A stretch of DNA of 64,000 nt from Gammaproteobacteria bacterium. GTDB lineage: Bacteria; Pseudomonadota; Gammaproteobacteria; Pseudomonadales; JADFDG01. The position numbers and the translations under genes were made by a program. Shown here piece by piece: positions 49,638-60,006 of the stretch. The DNA lies in assembly GCA_018262975.1 (NCBI GenBank), contig JADFDG010000017.1, positions 1-64,000 on the forward strand. Reading direction: 5' to 3'. The notes under the pieces are model-generated. The model did no database searches. It had not been told where the DNA came from and saw only the letters and a list, made by a program, of their open reading frames with translations. Every line of letters begins with the position of its first letter. The stretch's first letter is position 1.

Positions 49638-50383
49638 ACACGCGCGCGTGGATCGGAGCTTTCATGGTTGCGCTGGGGCTGCACGTCGGCCTGGCGATCG
49701 CCCTGCTGGCCGTCGATGCACGCGCGACCGTGCCGGCGAGCCTGCACGACGACGGCGGCATCGACATCGGCCTGGGCAGTGTCGAAATCGCCGCGGCACA
49801 GACCCCGTCCACCGAGGCCACACCCGCCGCGGAACCGCCGCCACCCGCCAGCCCTCGCGCTGCCGCACCCGCACCGGTCACGCCAGTGATCAACGCCGTC
49901 GCCACCGCCGAGCCGCCGGCACCCGACGCCGTGGTGGTTGCCAGTGCGCCAGAACCGGCGTCACCAACATCCGCCCCGGCGGCAACCACGGTAACCGCCA
50001 CGGCCAGCACGACGACAGTGGCATCCGCCGGCCATACCGGCGGCGACACCGGCGCAACAACCGGCGTGGCTGGCGCCGCGCAGCGCGGCGGCGAGGCCAG
50101 CTACTTCGGCAAGCTCAAGGCGTGGCTGAACCAGCACAAGAAGTACCCGGTCGCCGCGAAGAAGGAAAAGCAGCAGGGCACGGTAACCGTCACGTTCACC
50201 ATCGACCGCAACGGCCGCCTGCTCGCTTCGCGAGTCGAGAAATCATCCGGAAACACCGTACTCGACAACGCCGCACTGGAACTGCTGCGCAAGGCCAGCC
50301 CCCTGCCGCGCATGCCGGAAACCATGCCCCAGGCGCAGCTCGTCGTGACGCTGCCCGTTGAATATTCCCTCATCACCCGCTGA
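49634..50383 (+). CDS. tonB: TonB energy-transducer
   Basis: A 249-residue periplasm-spanning protein: N-terminal membrane anchor (IGAFMVALGLHVGLAIALLA), a long Pro/Ala-rich periplasmic linker (residues about 60-150), and a C-terminal TonB domain (LNQHKKYPVAAKKEKQQGTV, VEKSSGNTVLDNAALELLRKA). It links ExbBD to outer-membrane receptors and is coupled to exbD by ATGA. Confidence 0.92.
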   Translation: MNTRAWIGAFMVALGLHVGLAIALLAVDARATVPASLHDDGGIDIGLGSVEIAAAQTPSTEATPAAEPPPPASPRAAAPAPVTPVINAVATAEPPAPDAVVVASAPEPASPTSAPAATTVTATASTTTVASAGHTGGDTGATTGVAGAAQRGGEASYFGKLKAWLNQHKKYPVAAKKEKQQGTVTVTFTIDRNGRLLASRVEKSSGNTVLDNAALELLRKASPLPRMPETMPQAQLVVTLPVEYSLITR

Positions 50384-50401
50384 CCCACGATGGAGAGCAC
50401 C

Positions 50402-52867
50402 ATGACATCCCGCAAGCGCGCCACCCTCAACCCCACCAGCCTGCGCAGTGGCGCGGCGTATCGCCAGAGCCAGCTGGCCCGCAGCATCGCCTTCGGCGTG
50501 TCCGCCGCCGTGCTGTCGCCGCTGTCGCTGGCCGAGGATGCCGCCGCGACGAGCGCAACGACCGTGGTGGAAAGCGCGCCGGTTGCCGCGGATATCCAGG
50601 TGCAGGCCACGGCCACCGAGGCCGCGGCAACCCCGGCGAGCAGCAGCGCCGCCGTGCAGATCGACACGCTCGAGGTAAAGGAACGCACCATCGATACCAA
50701 CCCGTACGCCGAAGCCGGCGCACCGTACAAGGCGCGCATCTCCGGCGACGAGCGTCACGTGCGCCCGCTGGCCGAAACGCCGCAAACCATCACCGTGCTC
50801 ACCCAGGAAGCCATCCAGGATTCCGGCCGCACCGACCTCAAGGACGTGCTGGCCGCGCAGCCGGGCATCACCCTCGGCACCGGCGAGAACGGCAACGCCT
50901 TCGGCGACCGCTACATCATCCGTGGCTACGAGGCCCGCAGCGACGTGTTCGTCGACAGCCTGCGTGACCCCGGCATGACCATCCGCGAAAGCTTCGCCAC
51001 CGAGCAGGTTGAAATCTCCAAGGGCGCCAGTTCCACCTTCGCCGGCCGCGGCACAGTCGGCGGCGGCGTCAACGGCGTCACCAAGCAGGCCAGCACCGAG
51101 TACGACTTCACCAAGGCGCAGATCGGCATGGGTACCGACGAATACCGTCGCGTGACCCTGGACGCCAACAGCCAGGTGAATGACACCGCGGCGCTGCGCC
51201 TGAACCTGCTGCAGGCCTACGAGGAAGTGCCCGACCGCGAGCCCGCCGACCGCGAGCGCAACGGCCTGGCACTGGCCGGCATCGTCACGCCAACCGACAA
51301 ATTGCAGCTGCTGGCGGACGTGTATCACCTCGAGGCCAATGACAAGCCTGACCTCGGCACCTACATCCCCGCCAACGGCGGCAAACCGGTCAAGGACATC
51401 CCGGTCTACCTGCAAAGCCAGGACTTCCTCGAGTCGGAAGTCAACGTCGCCACCGTGCGCCTGAAGTACGAGATCAGCGATGACCTGCGCATCAGCAACG
51501 CGCTGCGCTACGGCACCGCTGACAACGGCTATGTAGCCACCGGCGCGCGCGGCACCACGCGCGGCACCAATGACCCGTTTACCGGCGTCGCCACCATCAC
51601 CCTGAGCAGCCACAACGGCTGGCAGGCGGTGGAGAACCTGGCCAACCAGTTCAACGTCTTCTTCGACACCGATCTGGCCGGCAAGCGCCACCAGTTCATC
51701 TTCGGCGCCGAGTACACCGACGTGAACGTCGTCAACGGCGTCTATACCGGGCTGAACAACACGGCCAACTACAACTGCATCACCGGCACCTCCGCAACCG
51801 CCAACAATGCCTACTGCATCATCGATGAAAACGGCGATCTGATCGCCAACATCGACGCACTGATGGGCCGCAGCCCCGACAAGGGCCTGTGGGACTCCGA
51901 CTACGAGATCGAGACCGTCTCGCTGTCGGTCATGGACACCATCGAGCTGAGCGAAAAGTGGGACATCTTCGCCGGTCTCCGTGCAGACAGCTTCGACTAC
52001 CGCAATGTCACGCAGAACACCGGGACGCTGGTAAAGACCGAATACGCCTACGATGACGTCCTGTTCAACTACCACTTCGGCCTGGTCCGCGAGATCACCC
52101 GCGAGGGCAATGTGTACCTGACGTACAGCACTGCCTCCGAGATCAACGGCGGCGAGTCCGACCTCGGCGCCAACTGCGGCTACGGCGGTGTCTGCGTGAT
52201 CGGCGGCGATCCGGAAACCATCAAGGACAGCAAGCCGGAGTCCACCGAGAACATCGAACTGGGCACCAAGTGGAACCTGTTCGACGAGAAGCTGCTGGCC
52301 ACCGCCGCGATCTTCCGCACCACCAAGGACGATGTGATGGAAGGCGGGAACGGCTATGCCGTCACCGGCACGCTCAATACCGGCAAGAACCGTGTCGAGG
52401 GCATCGAGATTGGCCTGTCCGGCAACATCACCGAGCGCCTGAGTACGCAGTTCGGCGCAGCCTTCATGGAAGCCGAAGTCCTCGAGTCGGCAGCCACCGA
52501 CCCGGGCGTCATCGGCCGCACGCTCAGCAACTTCGCCGACAACAGCGTGTACCTGCAGCTGCGTTACGCGGCCACCGACCGCTTCGCGATCGGCGGCGTG
52601 GCGAACTACGTCAGCGAGCGCTACGCCGGCCAGCCGGACAGTGCCGCCGCATGGAACAGCACCACCGGCGACTACTCGTACGAAGTGCCGGCCTACACCA
52701 CCGTCGACCTGTTCGCCGAGTACGAGCTGAGCGATAAGTTCGACGTGCGCCTGAACGTGAACAACGTCACCGACAAGGATTACTATCTCGCCACCTACCG
52801 CAGCGGCGCGTTCACCTACATCGGCGACGGCCGCAACGCCAACCTGACGCTGTCCTGGGAGTTCTGA
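50402..52867 (+). CDS. TonB-dependent siderophore receptor (Fiu/CirA-like)
   Basis: An 821-residue outer-membrane receptor. The extended N-terminus ([24 protein letters not shown]) is a signal peptide; the plug domain includes [20 protein letters not shown] and [20 protein letters not shown]; the 22-strand barrel ends in the outer-membrane consensus ...ANLTLSWEF with terminal Phe. The start [10 protein letters not shown] is set by GGAG 6 nt upstream; an ATG four codons earlier is also open. Similarity to catecholate receptors and the PiuC-type gene after it suggest a ferric catecholate siderophore; the actual ligand is not known. Confidence 0.92.
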   Translation: MTSRKRATLNPTSLRSGAAYRQSQLARSIAFGVSAAVLSPLSLAEDAAATSATTVVESAPVAADIQVQATATEAAATPASSSAAVQIDTLEVKERTIDTNPYAEAGAPYKARISGDERHVRPLAETPQTITVLTQEAIQDSGRTDLKDVLAAQPGITLGTGENGNAFGDRYIIRGYEARSDVFVDSLRDPGMTIRESFATEQVEISKGASSTFAGRGTVGGGVNGVTKQASTEYDFTKAQIGMGTDEYRRVTLDANSQVNDTAALRLNLLQAYEEVPDREPADRERNGLALAGIVTPTDKLQLLADVYHLEANDKPDLGTYIPANGGKPVKDIPVYLQSQDFLESEVNVATVRLKYEISDDLRISNALRYGTADNGYVATGARGTTRGTNDPFTGVATITLSSHNGWQAVENLANQFNVFFDTDLAGKRHQFIFGAEYTDVNVVNGVYTGLNNTANYNCITGTSATANNAYCIIDENGDLIANIDALMGRSPDKGLWDSDYEIETVSLSVMDTIELSEKWDIFAGLRADSFDYRNVTQNTGTLVKTEYAYDDVLFNYHFGLVREITREGNVYLTYSTASEINGGESDLGANCGYGGVCVIGGDPETIKDSKPESTENIELGTKWNLFDEKLLATAAIFRTTKDDVMEGGNGYAVTGTLNTGKNRVEGIEIGLSGNITERLSTQFGAAFMEAEVLESAATDPGVIGRTLSNFADNSVYLQLRYAATDRFAIGGVANYVSERYAGQPDSAAAWNSTTGDYSYEVPAYTTVDLFAEYELSDKFDVRLNVNNVTDKDYYLATYRSGAFTYIGDGRNANLTLSWEF

Positions 52868-52869
52868 CG

Positions 52870-53556
52870 ATGCTGACCCTCATCCCGAACGTGCTGGACA
52901 AGGACACGGTGCGCCAGTTCCGCGCGCGGCTGGACGCCGCCGACTGGACCGACGGCCGTGACACCGCCGGCACGCTCGGGGCGAAGGTCAAGCAGAACCG
53001 GCAACTGCCGGCACGCTCGGAAACCGGCATGGCGCTGGGCAACCACATCCTCGGGATGCTCGGCCGCCATCCGCTGTTCATGTCCGCGGCCCTGCCGCAC
53101 CGCATCTACCCGCCGCTGTTCAACCGCTACAGCGGCGGCGAGCATTACGGCCTGCACGTGGACGGCTCGATCATGCCGATCCCCGGCAGCCACGAGTTTC
53201 TCCGCAGCGACCTGTCCGCCACCCTGTTCCTGTGCGAACCGGATGAATACGACGGCGGCGAACTCACCATCGAGACACCGTTCGGCGCCCAGCAGGTGAA
53301 GCTGCCGGCCGGCGACATGGTGCTCTATCCGTCCAGCAGCCTGCACGAGGTCACGCCGGTCACGCGCGGCACGCGCACCTGTTCATTCTTCTGGATCCAG
53401 AGCATGGTGCAGTCCGAAGAGCAGCGCACGCTGCTGTTCGACCTGGACCAGTCGGTGCAGGCACTCACCGCGAGCGCCAGCGCGGAGCAGAAGCCCACGG
53501 TGCTGCAACTGGCCGGCGTGTATCACAACCTGCTACGGCAGTGGGCGAGCGTCTGA
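52870..53556 (+). CDS. piuC: PiuC-type Fe(II)/2-oxoglutarate-dependent hydroxylase
   Basis: A 228-residue PKHD-type dioxygenase that sits beside TonB-dependent iron receptors in many proteobacteria. Visible Fe ligands HYGLHVDG (H-x-D) and the distal His in [14 protein letters not shown], with the 2-oxoglutarate Arg near the end. It starts 2 bp after the receptor stop and ends 1 bp before the convergent crotonase end. Confidence 0.92.
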   Translation: MLTLIPNVLDKDTVRQFRARLDAADWTDGRDTAGTLGAKVKQNRQLPARSETGMALGNHILGMLGRHPLFMSAALPHRIYPPLFNRYSGGEHYGLHVDGSIMPIPGSHEFLRSDLSATLFLCEPDEYDGGELTIETPFGAQQVKLPAGDMVLYPSSSLHEVTPVTRGTRTCSFFWIQSMVQSEEQRTLLFDLDQSVQALTASASAEQKPTVLQLAGVYHNLLRQWASV

Positions 53557-53557
53557 G

Positions 53558-54406
53558 CTATTTGAAAGTATTGAGCGGATTGGCGCGATCCAGCCGCTCG
53601 ACGGTGCGGTCGGTGAATTTCGCCGGACGTTTCTGCATGCCGGCCATCACTGCTTCCACCTGGTTGGGACCCATGATGATCTTCGCCTGAAGCTTCTCCT
53701 CGAGTTCCAGGCCACGTGCGTCATCGCCATGCCAGGTGCCTTCGAACACCAGCTTGTCGAGCACGATCGCCTCGGGATTCTTGGTGGCGATCTCGCGCGC
53801 CAGCGCCAGCGCCGCCTCGCGGGGGTTTTCATCCAGCCGCGTGACCAGGCCAATCTTCTCGGCTTCGGCGCCCTCGACAATACGGCCGGTGAAGGCCAGT
53901 TCCTTGGCGATGTCGATGCGCACCAGGTCGCGCAGCGTCTGCGTACCGCTCATGTCGGGGATCAGGCCCCACTTGATTTCCATCAGCGACATCTTCACGT
54001 CCGGGTGCGCTATGCGGATGTCAGCGCCGAGCGCGATCTGGAAACCACCACCGAACACCGGCCCGTGCAGCGCGGCAATCACCGGCACCGGCACGTCTTT
54101 CCACAGGTAGCCGGGCTTCTGGTAGAAGTTCGGCCAGAAGCCGCCGCGGCCCGGCCCGAACGGACCGGTGCCGTTGTTGCCGAAGGCGTTGGGGTCGGTG
54201 AAATTGGACAGGTCGAGGCCGGCGCAGAACGCACGGCCTTCGCCGGACAGCACCACCGCGCGGACGGAACGGTCACGCATGACCTCTTCGGCTGCAGCAC
54301 TGATGGCCTCGAACATCGGGATGTTCAGGGCATTCATCTTGTCCGGGCGGTTGAGGCGGACGTCGGCGACGTGGTCAGTAACGGTGATGGTGACGAGTTC
54401 GGTCAT
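53558..54406 (-). CDS. Enoyl-CoA hydratase/isomerase (crotonase family)
   Basis: A 282-residue crotonase-fold enzyme: VRLNRPDKMNALNIPMFEAI, VVLSGEGRAFCAGLDLSNF (oxyanion hole), ALHGPVFGGGFQIALGADIRIA, and SLMEIKWGLIPDMSGTQTL with an Asp-rich active-site region. The start is set by GGAGG upstream. It could hydrate or isomerise an acyl-CoA; the substrate is unknown. It is transcribed away from the glycan genes and toward piuC. Confidence 0.88.
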   Translation of the reverse strand: MTELVTITVTDHVADVRLNRPDKMNALNIPMFEAISAAAEEVMRDRSVRAVVLSGEGRAFCAGLDLSNFTDPNAFGNNGTGPFGPGRGGFWPNFYQKPGYLWKDVPVPVIAALHGPVFGGGFQIALGADIRIAHPDVKMSLMEIKWGLIPDMSGTQTLRDLVRIDIAKELAFTGRIVEGAEAEKIGLVTRLDENPREAALALAREIATKNPEAIVLDKLVFEGTWHGDDARGLELEEKLQAKIIMGPNQVEAVMAGMQKRPAKFTDRTVERLDRANPLNTFK

Positions 54407-54437
54407 GGATACCTCCGGGCGGGTTGCAGTGCCCAAG

Positions 54438-55538
54438 TTAACCAGAAACGGCGCGGGTGGTCCCGGCAGAAATGCCGGCAGCCAGGATGGACTCGAGGCA
54501 CGCCACCGATGCGTCCCAGGTAAAGCGGCGGATGTGTTCGATGCCCGCTGCCGCCAGGCGCAGCCGCAGGCCGTCATCCTCCAGCAGCCGCAATACGGCC
54601 GCCGCCATGGCGTCCACGTCGCGCGGTGGACACAACAGCGCATTCACGCCGTGCCTGGCAAATTCCCGGTGGCCACCCGAATCGGTCGCCACCAGCGCGG
54701 CGCCGCATGCCATGGCCTCGGACGCGGTCAGGCCCCAGCCTTCCCCGTGGCTCGGCGCAACGAACATCGCACAGCGATTGTAAAGTGCGCGCAATTCCGC
54801 TTGCGACGGATCGCGGTGGTAATCGACCCAGGATGGCAGGCCGGCAGGCGGCGCCGGGACGCCGAACATCTGCACGCGCAACCCGGGATACCGACGGTGA
54901 ACCTCGGCCAGCGCCGCCAGCGCATCACGGCTGCCCTTGAGCGGCAACGGGTGCCATAGCAGGCCGACGACATTCCTGGCACGTGCCTCGACCGGCGACT
55001 CGCAACGGAACTGCGCACCGTCGATCGCGTTCGGCACGTACAGCGAGTCGACACCTGCCTCGGCAAGCGTTTGCTGTATCCAGCGGGACACCGCGACGCG
55101 CGTCATCGGGGCGCGCCAGGTATCCTCGACGCGCAACGACTGGCCCGCCCAAGTCTCGATACCCTGCACCAGGTAGTACTTCCTCCCGCTCCGCGCATGC
55201 AGTGCCAGCACGCGCTCGGCCGTGATCCAACTGCTGGCAACGACTACATCGGCCGACGGCATCGTGCGATTGGCAATGTCAGGCACGAGCCGGAGATCGA
55301 CGCGGGGATCTATCGCGACCCAGCGATCCGGCCGCCAGCGGCCGCTCGCCCGCCGGACCAGGTAACGAGTCCAGCGCCGGTACGCGCGATCCGCTTCCTT
55401 CTCCGGCGGCAGGTAAGCGGCGTGCAAAACGGTTACCGCGTGGCCGCGCGCCGCGAGGCGATTGGCATATTCATAGACAATCCGGAACCCGCCGGACGGG
55501 CGCATCGCCGGTGCCGGCAGCACGAAGGTGATCCTCAT
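54438..55538 (-). CDS. GT4-type glycosyltransferase
   Basis: A 366-residue GT-B glycosyltransferase: N-terminal MRITFVLPAPAMRPSGGFRIVYEYANRLAARGHAVTVL (read in pieces), and C-terminal donor-binding APSHGEGWGLTASEAMACGA (E-x7-E). ATGA overlap with the GT25-type gene upstream. It belongs to a surface-glycan cluster. Confidence 0.85.
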   Translation of the reverse strand: MRITFVLPAPAMRPSGGFRIVYEYANRLAARGHAVTVLHAAYLPPEKEADRAYRRWTRYLVRRASGRWRPDRWVAIDPRVDLRLVPDIANRTMPSADVVVASSWITAERVLALHARSGRKYYLVQGIETWAGQSLRVEDTWRAPMTRVAVSRWIQQTLAEAGVDSLYVPNAIDGAQFRCESPVEARARNVVGLLWHPLPLKGSRDALAALAEVHRRYPGLRVQMFGVPAPPAGLPSWVDYHRDPSQAELRALYNRCAMFVAPSHGEGWGLTASEAMACGAALVATDSGGHREFARHGVNALLCPPRDVDAMAAAVLRLLEDDGLRLRLAAAGIEHIRRFTWDASVACLESILAAGISAGTTRAVSG

Positions 55539-56365
55539 CGCGTACCCTGCTCCGCGGAAACCCCGCATTCCCCCGCCATCGTCGACAGCCGTGCTGCGCG
55601 CCGACCGGCAAGCCAGCAGGCCAGTCGCCCGCGCAGGCGCTCCAGCCGCCGCCGCCAACGCAGCCAGGCCGGGTCGCGTGGCGTCACCGCACAGCGTTCC
55701 GATTCCAGCGAGGACGGCAACTCGTCATCGTGGAGGAACAGCGGGTAGTACGGAACGAAACTGGTTTCCAGCAAGTATTCCCAGTTGTCCGCCACGAAGG
55801 GCGCCGCGATCGCGCGCCGCAGCAGCCGACCTGCACGCGCCTGATCGACCAGGTAGGCGCAGCTGCGGGTGTACCAGTAGCGCGGCCCCGTCATGCGAAA
55901 AGCAAAGCCGCGCCGGTAACCAAAGATCTTTCCGGCATTGTACGCAGGAAAGCCACCAAGGAATGCAAAACCGCCCGGCTCATCCAGCGCGGCGCCAAGC
56001 ATGCTCACCAGGTCCACGCCAGCGAGCGACACGTCGTCTTCCACCACGACCAGCTGCCGGTAACCCGCGAGGTCGCCGTCCACGAAGCGCGCCAGCACCA
56101 GCAGGTGGCTGAGCAGACAGCCGATCTCCGCTGGCCCCAGCTGGCGCACGGCCTGGGGCGACTGCCTGATCGCCGCACGCAACAACGCGGACACGTCGCC
56201 CGCCAGCCTGCGTCCGTCCACGGCATCCTGGAAGAAGAAATCCGCGCCAAGCGCCGCCAGGTCATCGCCGTGCGTCCGGGCAAATTGCGTCATGCGCGCA
56301 CGTCGCGTGGTCGCTCCGGGCAAGGAGATGCAGACAATCGCGACCCGCGATTGCTCGCCACTCAT
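55535..56365 (-). CDS. GT25-type glycosyltransferase (LPS-biosynthesis type)
   Basis: A 276-residue glycosyltransferase of family 25: VAIVCISLPGATTRRARM at the N-terminus, QLGPAEIGCLLSHLLVLARF and YRQLVVVEDDVSLAG (the DxD-type EDD). ATGA overlaps on both ends couple it to the neighbours. Sugar specificity unknown. Confidence 0.82.
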   Translation of the reverse strand: MSGEQSRVAIVCISLPGATTRRARMTQFARTHGDDLAALGADFFFQDAVDGRRLAGDVSALLRAAIRQSPQAVRQLGPAEIGCLLSHLLVLARFVDGDLAGYRQLVVVEDDVSLAGVDLVSMLGAALDEPGGFAFLGGFPAYNAGKIFGYRRGFAFRMTGPRYWYTRSCAYLVDQARAGRLLRRAIAAPFVADNWEYLLETSFVPYYPLFLHDDELPSSLESERCAVTPRDPAWLRWRRRLERLRGRLACWLAGRRAARLSTMAGECGVSAEQGTR

Positions 56366-57261
56366 GGCGTACCCACTTGCACCAGGCCGCGGAGCCAATG
56401 CCAGGCGCTGCGAAGTGGCCGGCCCAAGCGGTAGCGACGCACCCGGGCGTCGAACTTGCGACGCTGCCCCTCGCCACGCGCCAGTGTCTCACCGAAGAGT
56501 TCCTGCATGCGCGCCGGCGAAATCCGGTGGTGGTCACGGATGCGCGCCAGCACCGCCTCCGGCGCCGGGTCCCGCCCTTCGTCCACCGCGCGCCGGATAG
56601 CGCCGCCCGGCCCCTGCCGACTGATCAGCTTCTTTTTCACCAATGGCAGGCCGGCATCGACGAGCTCGTCGGTGAAGAAGTACGAAGGATCGTCGAGCGG
56701 ATGGCGCGGGCGCATGGAGAACTGTGCGCCAAAGCGGAACCCGGCGGCGAGCAGGCTGCGCGACAGGCCCAGCTCGAAAGTGCCGACGATCTGGTCGTAG
56801 GCCATGCCTTCAACCGGACGCGCCAGGATGAAGTCACGCGCATGCGCTACCGCCTTGTGCCGGAATACCAGAAGGAACGACTGCAGGTGACGCGTATAGG
56901 CCTGCGACTCAAGCATGCCGCCCACGTCCAGACCCGAGGCGTCAACCCAGGCGAAGAATTCATCGAGTGGCGCGTACAGGATGCAGGAATCATTAGCCAG
57001 CACCAGCCGCTCGCAGTCGCAGGTATCGATCTGCCGCAGCGCTTTCTGCCACATGCCGAAATCGAAGCCCTCGTTGCGCACGGACAGCAGTTCGACCGCA
57101 TGCGCGTTGAGCCAAGCCAGCGATTCGTCGTCGAGCGTCTTGTCGTCGTTGGTCAGCAGCACGACGCGGTCACAGTGATTACGCAGCTCGGTGAGCCAGT
57201 AGCGCACGTAGGGAGGGAGCGCCGGCGTGGTGAAGTAACTGCTGAACAGGCACACGCGCAT
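56362..57261 (-). CDS. RgpF-like rhamnan-synthesis-type protein
   Basis: A 299-residue protein resembling the RgpF family (rhamnan synthesis F): MRVCLFSSYFTTPALPPYVRYWLTELR and NEGFDFGMWQKAL, CERLVLANDSCILYAPLDEFF. Family members act in surface polysaccharide assembly. It is coupled to the GT25 gene by ATGA and follows the methyltransferase fragment gene by 6 bp. Function not confirmed. Confidence 0.78.
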   Translation of the reverse strand: MRVCLFSSYFTTPALPPYVRYWLTELRNHCDRVVLLTNDDKTLDDESLAWLNAHAVELLSVRNEGFDFGMWQKALRQIDTCDCERLVLANDSCILYAPLDEFFAWVDASGLDVGGMLESQAYTRHLQSFLLVFRHKAVAHARDFILARPVEGMAYDQIVGTFELGLSRSLLAAGFRFGAQFSMRPRHPLDDPSYFFTDELVDAGLPLVKKKLISRQGPGGAIRRAVDEGRDPAPEAVLARIRDHHRISPARMQELFGETLARGEGQRRKFDARVRRYRLGRPLRSAWHWLRGLVQVGTP

Positions 57262-57267
57262 GGTCGG

Positions 57268-57777
57268 TCAGGCCTGGCGGTGGGTGGCGAATACGCTGGC
57301 GGCGAGCAACTGCACGCCGGAATGGTCCAGCACCTCCACTACCCGTTGCATGTCGAACACGTGATGGTGGAAGCAGCGGTTCTCGTGGTTGTTACGCGAG
57401 CGCTCACGGAACTGCTCCGGCGTACCGGCCTCCGGGTCGCGCGCGAGATCATGCAGCGCGATGATCTCCTCGAAGTGCGTCATGTCGTCCTCGCCCATGT
57501 TCGCGACCTCGTCCGCCAGCAGATGGGCAAGCGACGTCACCGGACGCCGGTGGTCGAAGGTCCCTTCCCGGTGCGGCAGCAGCACGAGCAACTCGTTGTC
57601 GCGCAGGCTGCGCAGCAACTCACGCAGGGCCTTGAGCGAATTCGCGCTGTGTTCCAGCACGTGCGAGGACAGCACGAAGTCGTAGCGGCCGGACGCGACC
57701 GGCGACAGGTCCGATGCCTCGGCAACGTACTGGCGGCCGCGCGGCCGGCGACGGAAGAGGCGGGCCATCCAGCTCAC
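57268..57777 (-). pseudogene. Truncated SAM-dependent methyltransferase-like gene
   Basis: A 169-residue frame that looks like the C-terminal two thirds of a class I methyltransferase: YDFVLSSHVLEHSANSLKALRELL and VLLPHREGTFDHRRPVTSLAHLL. The glycine-rich SAM-binding motif I expected upstream is missing: the frame starts at MSWMARLFRRRPRGRQYVAEASDL directly before the post-motif region. It still has an ATGA junction with the gene upstream and no internal stops, so it may be a decayed or repurposed protein. Confidence 0.6.
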
Positions 57778-58739
57778 TGCAGGCCCCGTTGCGCGTGCGC
57801 CAGGAAAGCCTGCACCTGCGCGCCGAACTGCTCCGGCTCGGCCAGGATGAAATCGCGGTAGGCCGCGAAGCGCGCGACCTGCGCCGGGTAGTCCGCCAGG
57901 CAGCGTCGGATGCAGGCGACGATGCGCTCGACGCTGGCGTCCTCGCGGGGAAACTTGAAGTCAGCCGGGATGGGCAGGTCCTGTTCGAACGCGGCCGCAC
58001 CGTCCAGCCCGGTGACCACACAGCAGCCACAGATCGCCGACTCGCGCGGCATGCGGTCCTTGCCCGGGTGATGTCCGAAATCAATGTATACCTTCGAGGA
58101 CTGCATCAGTTCCGCGATCTGCTGCGGCGTCATGTTCTCGATCGGCACGAAGTTCACGTCGGGAGCCGCGGCCATCAGCTTTTTCGTGAAGTCCAAGCCC
58201 TTCTTCGGGTTGTACAGCACGCGGTCCTCGCGCGCCCGGTTGGCCGCCACCGCGGTCGCGAGGAACGCGGGATTCAGGTAATCGGACACATATTCCACGC
58301 CCGTCACGCCGTGGCGCGCCAGGAAGTCGATGGCATAGTACGATTGGGCCATGTGGCCAAAGCCGACCTCACCCACCTTGTACACGCGGTCGAGGCCCAG
58401 GAATCGGCGGATCCTCGCCTTGCGCTTGGTGACCTGCGTGGCCGCGTGGAAGTTGTCCACGCTCAACCACCAGATCCAGCGCTGCATGCGCTGGTTGGTG
58501 TACAACTCGCCGGTCATCGTCTCCGGCACCACCAGCACATCGGCGGCGCCGGCGGCGGCGATCGAGCGGGTGAACGGTACGCCGTACTCGCGGTAGCGCG
58601 GCACCACCGGGTCCGCCGGCTCGCGGCCAGGGTAGTACATGGCGGCTTCACCACCGAGTTCGCGGATCTTGGCAGCGAACTGGTGCAGCAATTCCGGGCC
58701 GCCGGTGGCGAGTGCGGGCGGACAGGCGATGTAGATCAT
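57774..58739 (-). CDS. Putative glycosyltransferase of the glycan cluster
   Basis: A 321-residue protein with a GT-B-like pattern: MIYIACPPALATGGPELLHQFAAKIRELGG at the N-terminus and SSKVYIDFGHHPGKDRMPRESAICGCCVVTG in the C-terminal half (glycosyltransferase-like donor side). No family can be named with certainty. The start has GGAG upstream. It is between glf and the methyltransferase fragment. Confidence 0.7.
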   Translation of the reverse strand: MIYIACPPALATGGPELLHQFAAKIRELGGEAAMYYPGREPADPVVPRYREYGVPFTRSIAAAGAADVLVVPETMTGELYTNQRMQRWIWWLSVDNFHAATQVTKRKARIRRFLGLDRVYKVGEVGFGHMAQSYYAIDFLARHGVTGVEYVSDYLNPAFLATAVAANRAREDRVLYNPKKGLDFTKKLMAAAPDVNFVPIENMTPQQIAELMQSSKVYIDFGHHPGKDRMPRESAICGCCVVTGLDGAAAFEQDLPIPADFKFPREDASVERIVACIRRCLADYPAQVARFAAYRDFILAEPEQFGAQVQAFLAHAQRGLQ

Positions 58740-58755
58740 GCGGGCACTCCGTGCC

Positions 58756-59853
58756 TTATGGTTTCGCGGCGAGGATGTCATCGACGGCGGCAAGGGCGGC
58801 GCCGACGACCTGGTCCATGTTGTAGTAGCGGTATTGCGCCAATCGGCCAACGAACGTCGTGTTCGCCTCCTGCTTCGCCAGCGCCTCGTATTGCTTGAAC
58901 AGCGCCTCGTTGGCCGGGCGCGGGACCGGGTAATACGGGTCGCCCTCGGCCTGCGGGTACTCGCGCACCAGCGACGTGCCGCTGTGCTGCTGACCGGTGA
59001 GATGGCGGAACTCGGTGATCCGCGTGTAGTCGTGGTCGTTCGGGTAGTTCACGGTGCCCACCGGCTGGTACTGCGCGGTGTCCGGCAGGTGCTGGTGCTC
59101 GAAGCGCAGGCTGCGGTACGGCAACTTCCCGAAGCGGTAACCGAAGTAGGCATCGATCGGGCCGGTGTAGATCACGTGCCCGAAGGATTCGGTGGCCTTC
59201 ACGTCCTCGAAGTCCACACCGAGGCGCACCTCGATGCCCGGGTGCGCCAGCATGCGCTCGAACATCTTCGTGTAGCCCTCGGCAGGCATGAACTGGAAGG
59301 TGTCGGTGAAATAACGGTCGTCGTCGTTGTTGCGCGTGGGGATGCGCGCGGCCACGCCCGCCGACAGTTCCGACAGGTCCAGGCCCCACTGCTTGCGCGT
59401 GTAGCCGCGGAAAAACTTGTCGCACAGGTCCGGCCCGACGCTGTTGAGCACCACGTCCTCGCTGGTCTTAAGCGGGTCGCGCGGGGTGCGCGTCTTCTCC
59501 AGCCACGCCGCCACGCCGTCCTCGTCGAGCGCGAGGCCGTACAGCGCGTTGATCGTGGTGCGATTGATCGGGATCGGGTACAGCTTGCCCTCGACCTGCG
59601 CCAGCACGCGGTGCTCGTAGAAACGCCAGTCGGTGAACCGGCTCAGGTAGGCAATGATGCGCTTGGCATTGGTGTGGAAGATGTGCGGGCCATACGGGTG
59701 GATGAGCACCCCGTGCTCGTCCACGCGGTCGTACGCATTGCCGCCGATGTGGGGACGGCGGTCCACCACCAGCACCCGCTTGCCGTGCGCCGCCAGGCGC
59801 TCGGCGCAGACGCTGCCGGCGAAGCCCGCGCCCACCACCAGAAAATCACGCAT
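58756..59853 (-). CDS. glf: UDP-galactopyranose mutase
   Basis: A 365-residue flavoenzyme interconverting UDP-galactopyranose and UDP-galactofuranose. It has FAD motif FLVVGAGFAGSVCAERLA, RPHIGGNAYD, GPHIFHT, TRKQWGLDLSELSAGVAARI and NYPNDHDYTRITEFRH. Length matches the family. It implies galactofuranose in the surface glycan and is divergent from galE. Confidence 0.96.
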   Translation of the reverse strand: MRDFLVVGAGFAGSVCAERLAAHGKRVLVVDRRPHIGGNAYDRVDEHGVLIHPYGPHIFHTNAKRIIAYLSRFTDWRFYEHRVLAQVEGKLYPIPINRTTINALYGLALDEDGVAAWLEKTRTPRDPLKTSEDVVLNSVGPDLCDKFFRGYTRKQWGLDLSELSAGVAARIPTRNNDDDRYFTDTFQFMPAEGYTKMFERMLAHPGIEVRLGVDFEDVKATESFGHVIYTGPIDAYFGYRFGKLPYRSLRFEHQHLPDTAQYQPVGTVNYPNDHDYTRITEFRHLTGQQHSGTSLVREYPQAEGDPYYPVPRPANEALFKQYEALAKQEANTTFVGRLAQYRYYNMDQVVGAALAAVDDILAAKP

Positions 59854-60006
59854 CGTCTGGATTCACCCCGAAAACGCCCGGCCGGCGATGGCCGGCGGTG
59901 ACCGTCGCGATTGTGCATCAGGGGTCCATCGCCCACAATCGCCCGCATTTCCCGTCCATTGGCCAACGACTGCCCGGCACGACCACCGGGCGACCAGGGA
60001 GTCCGG

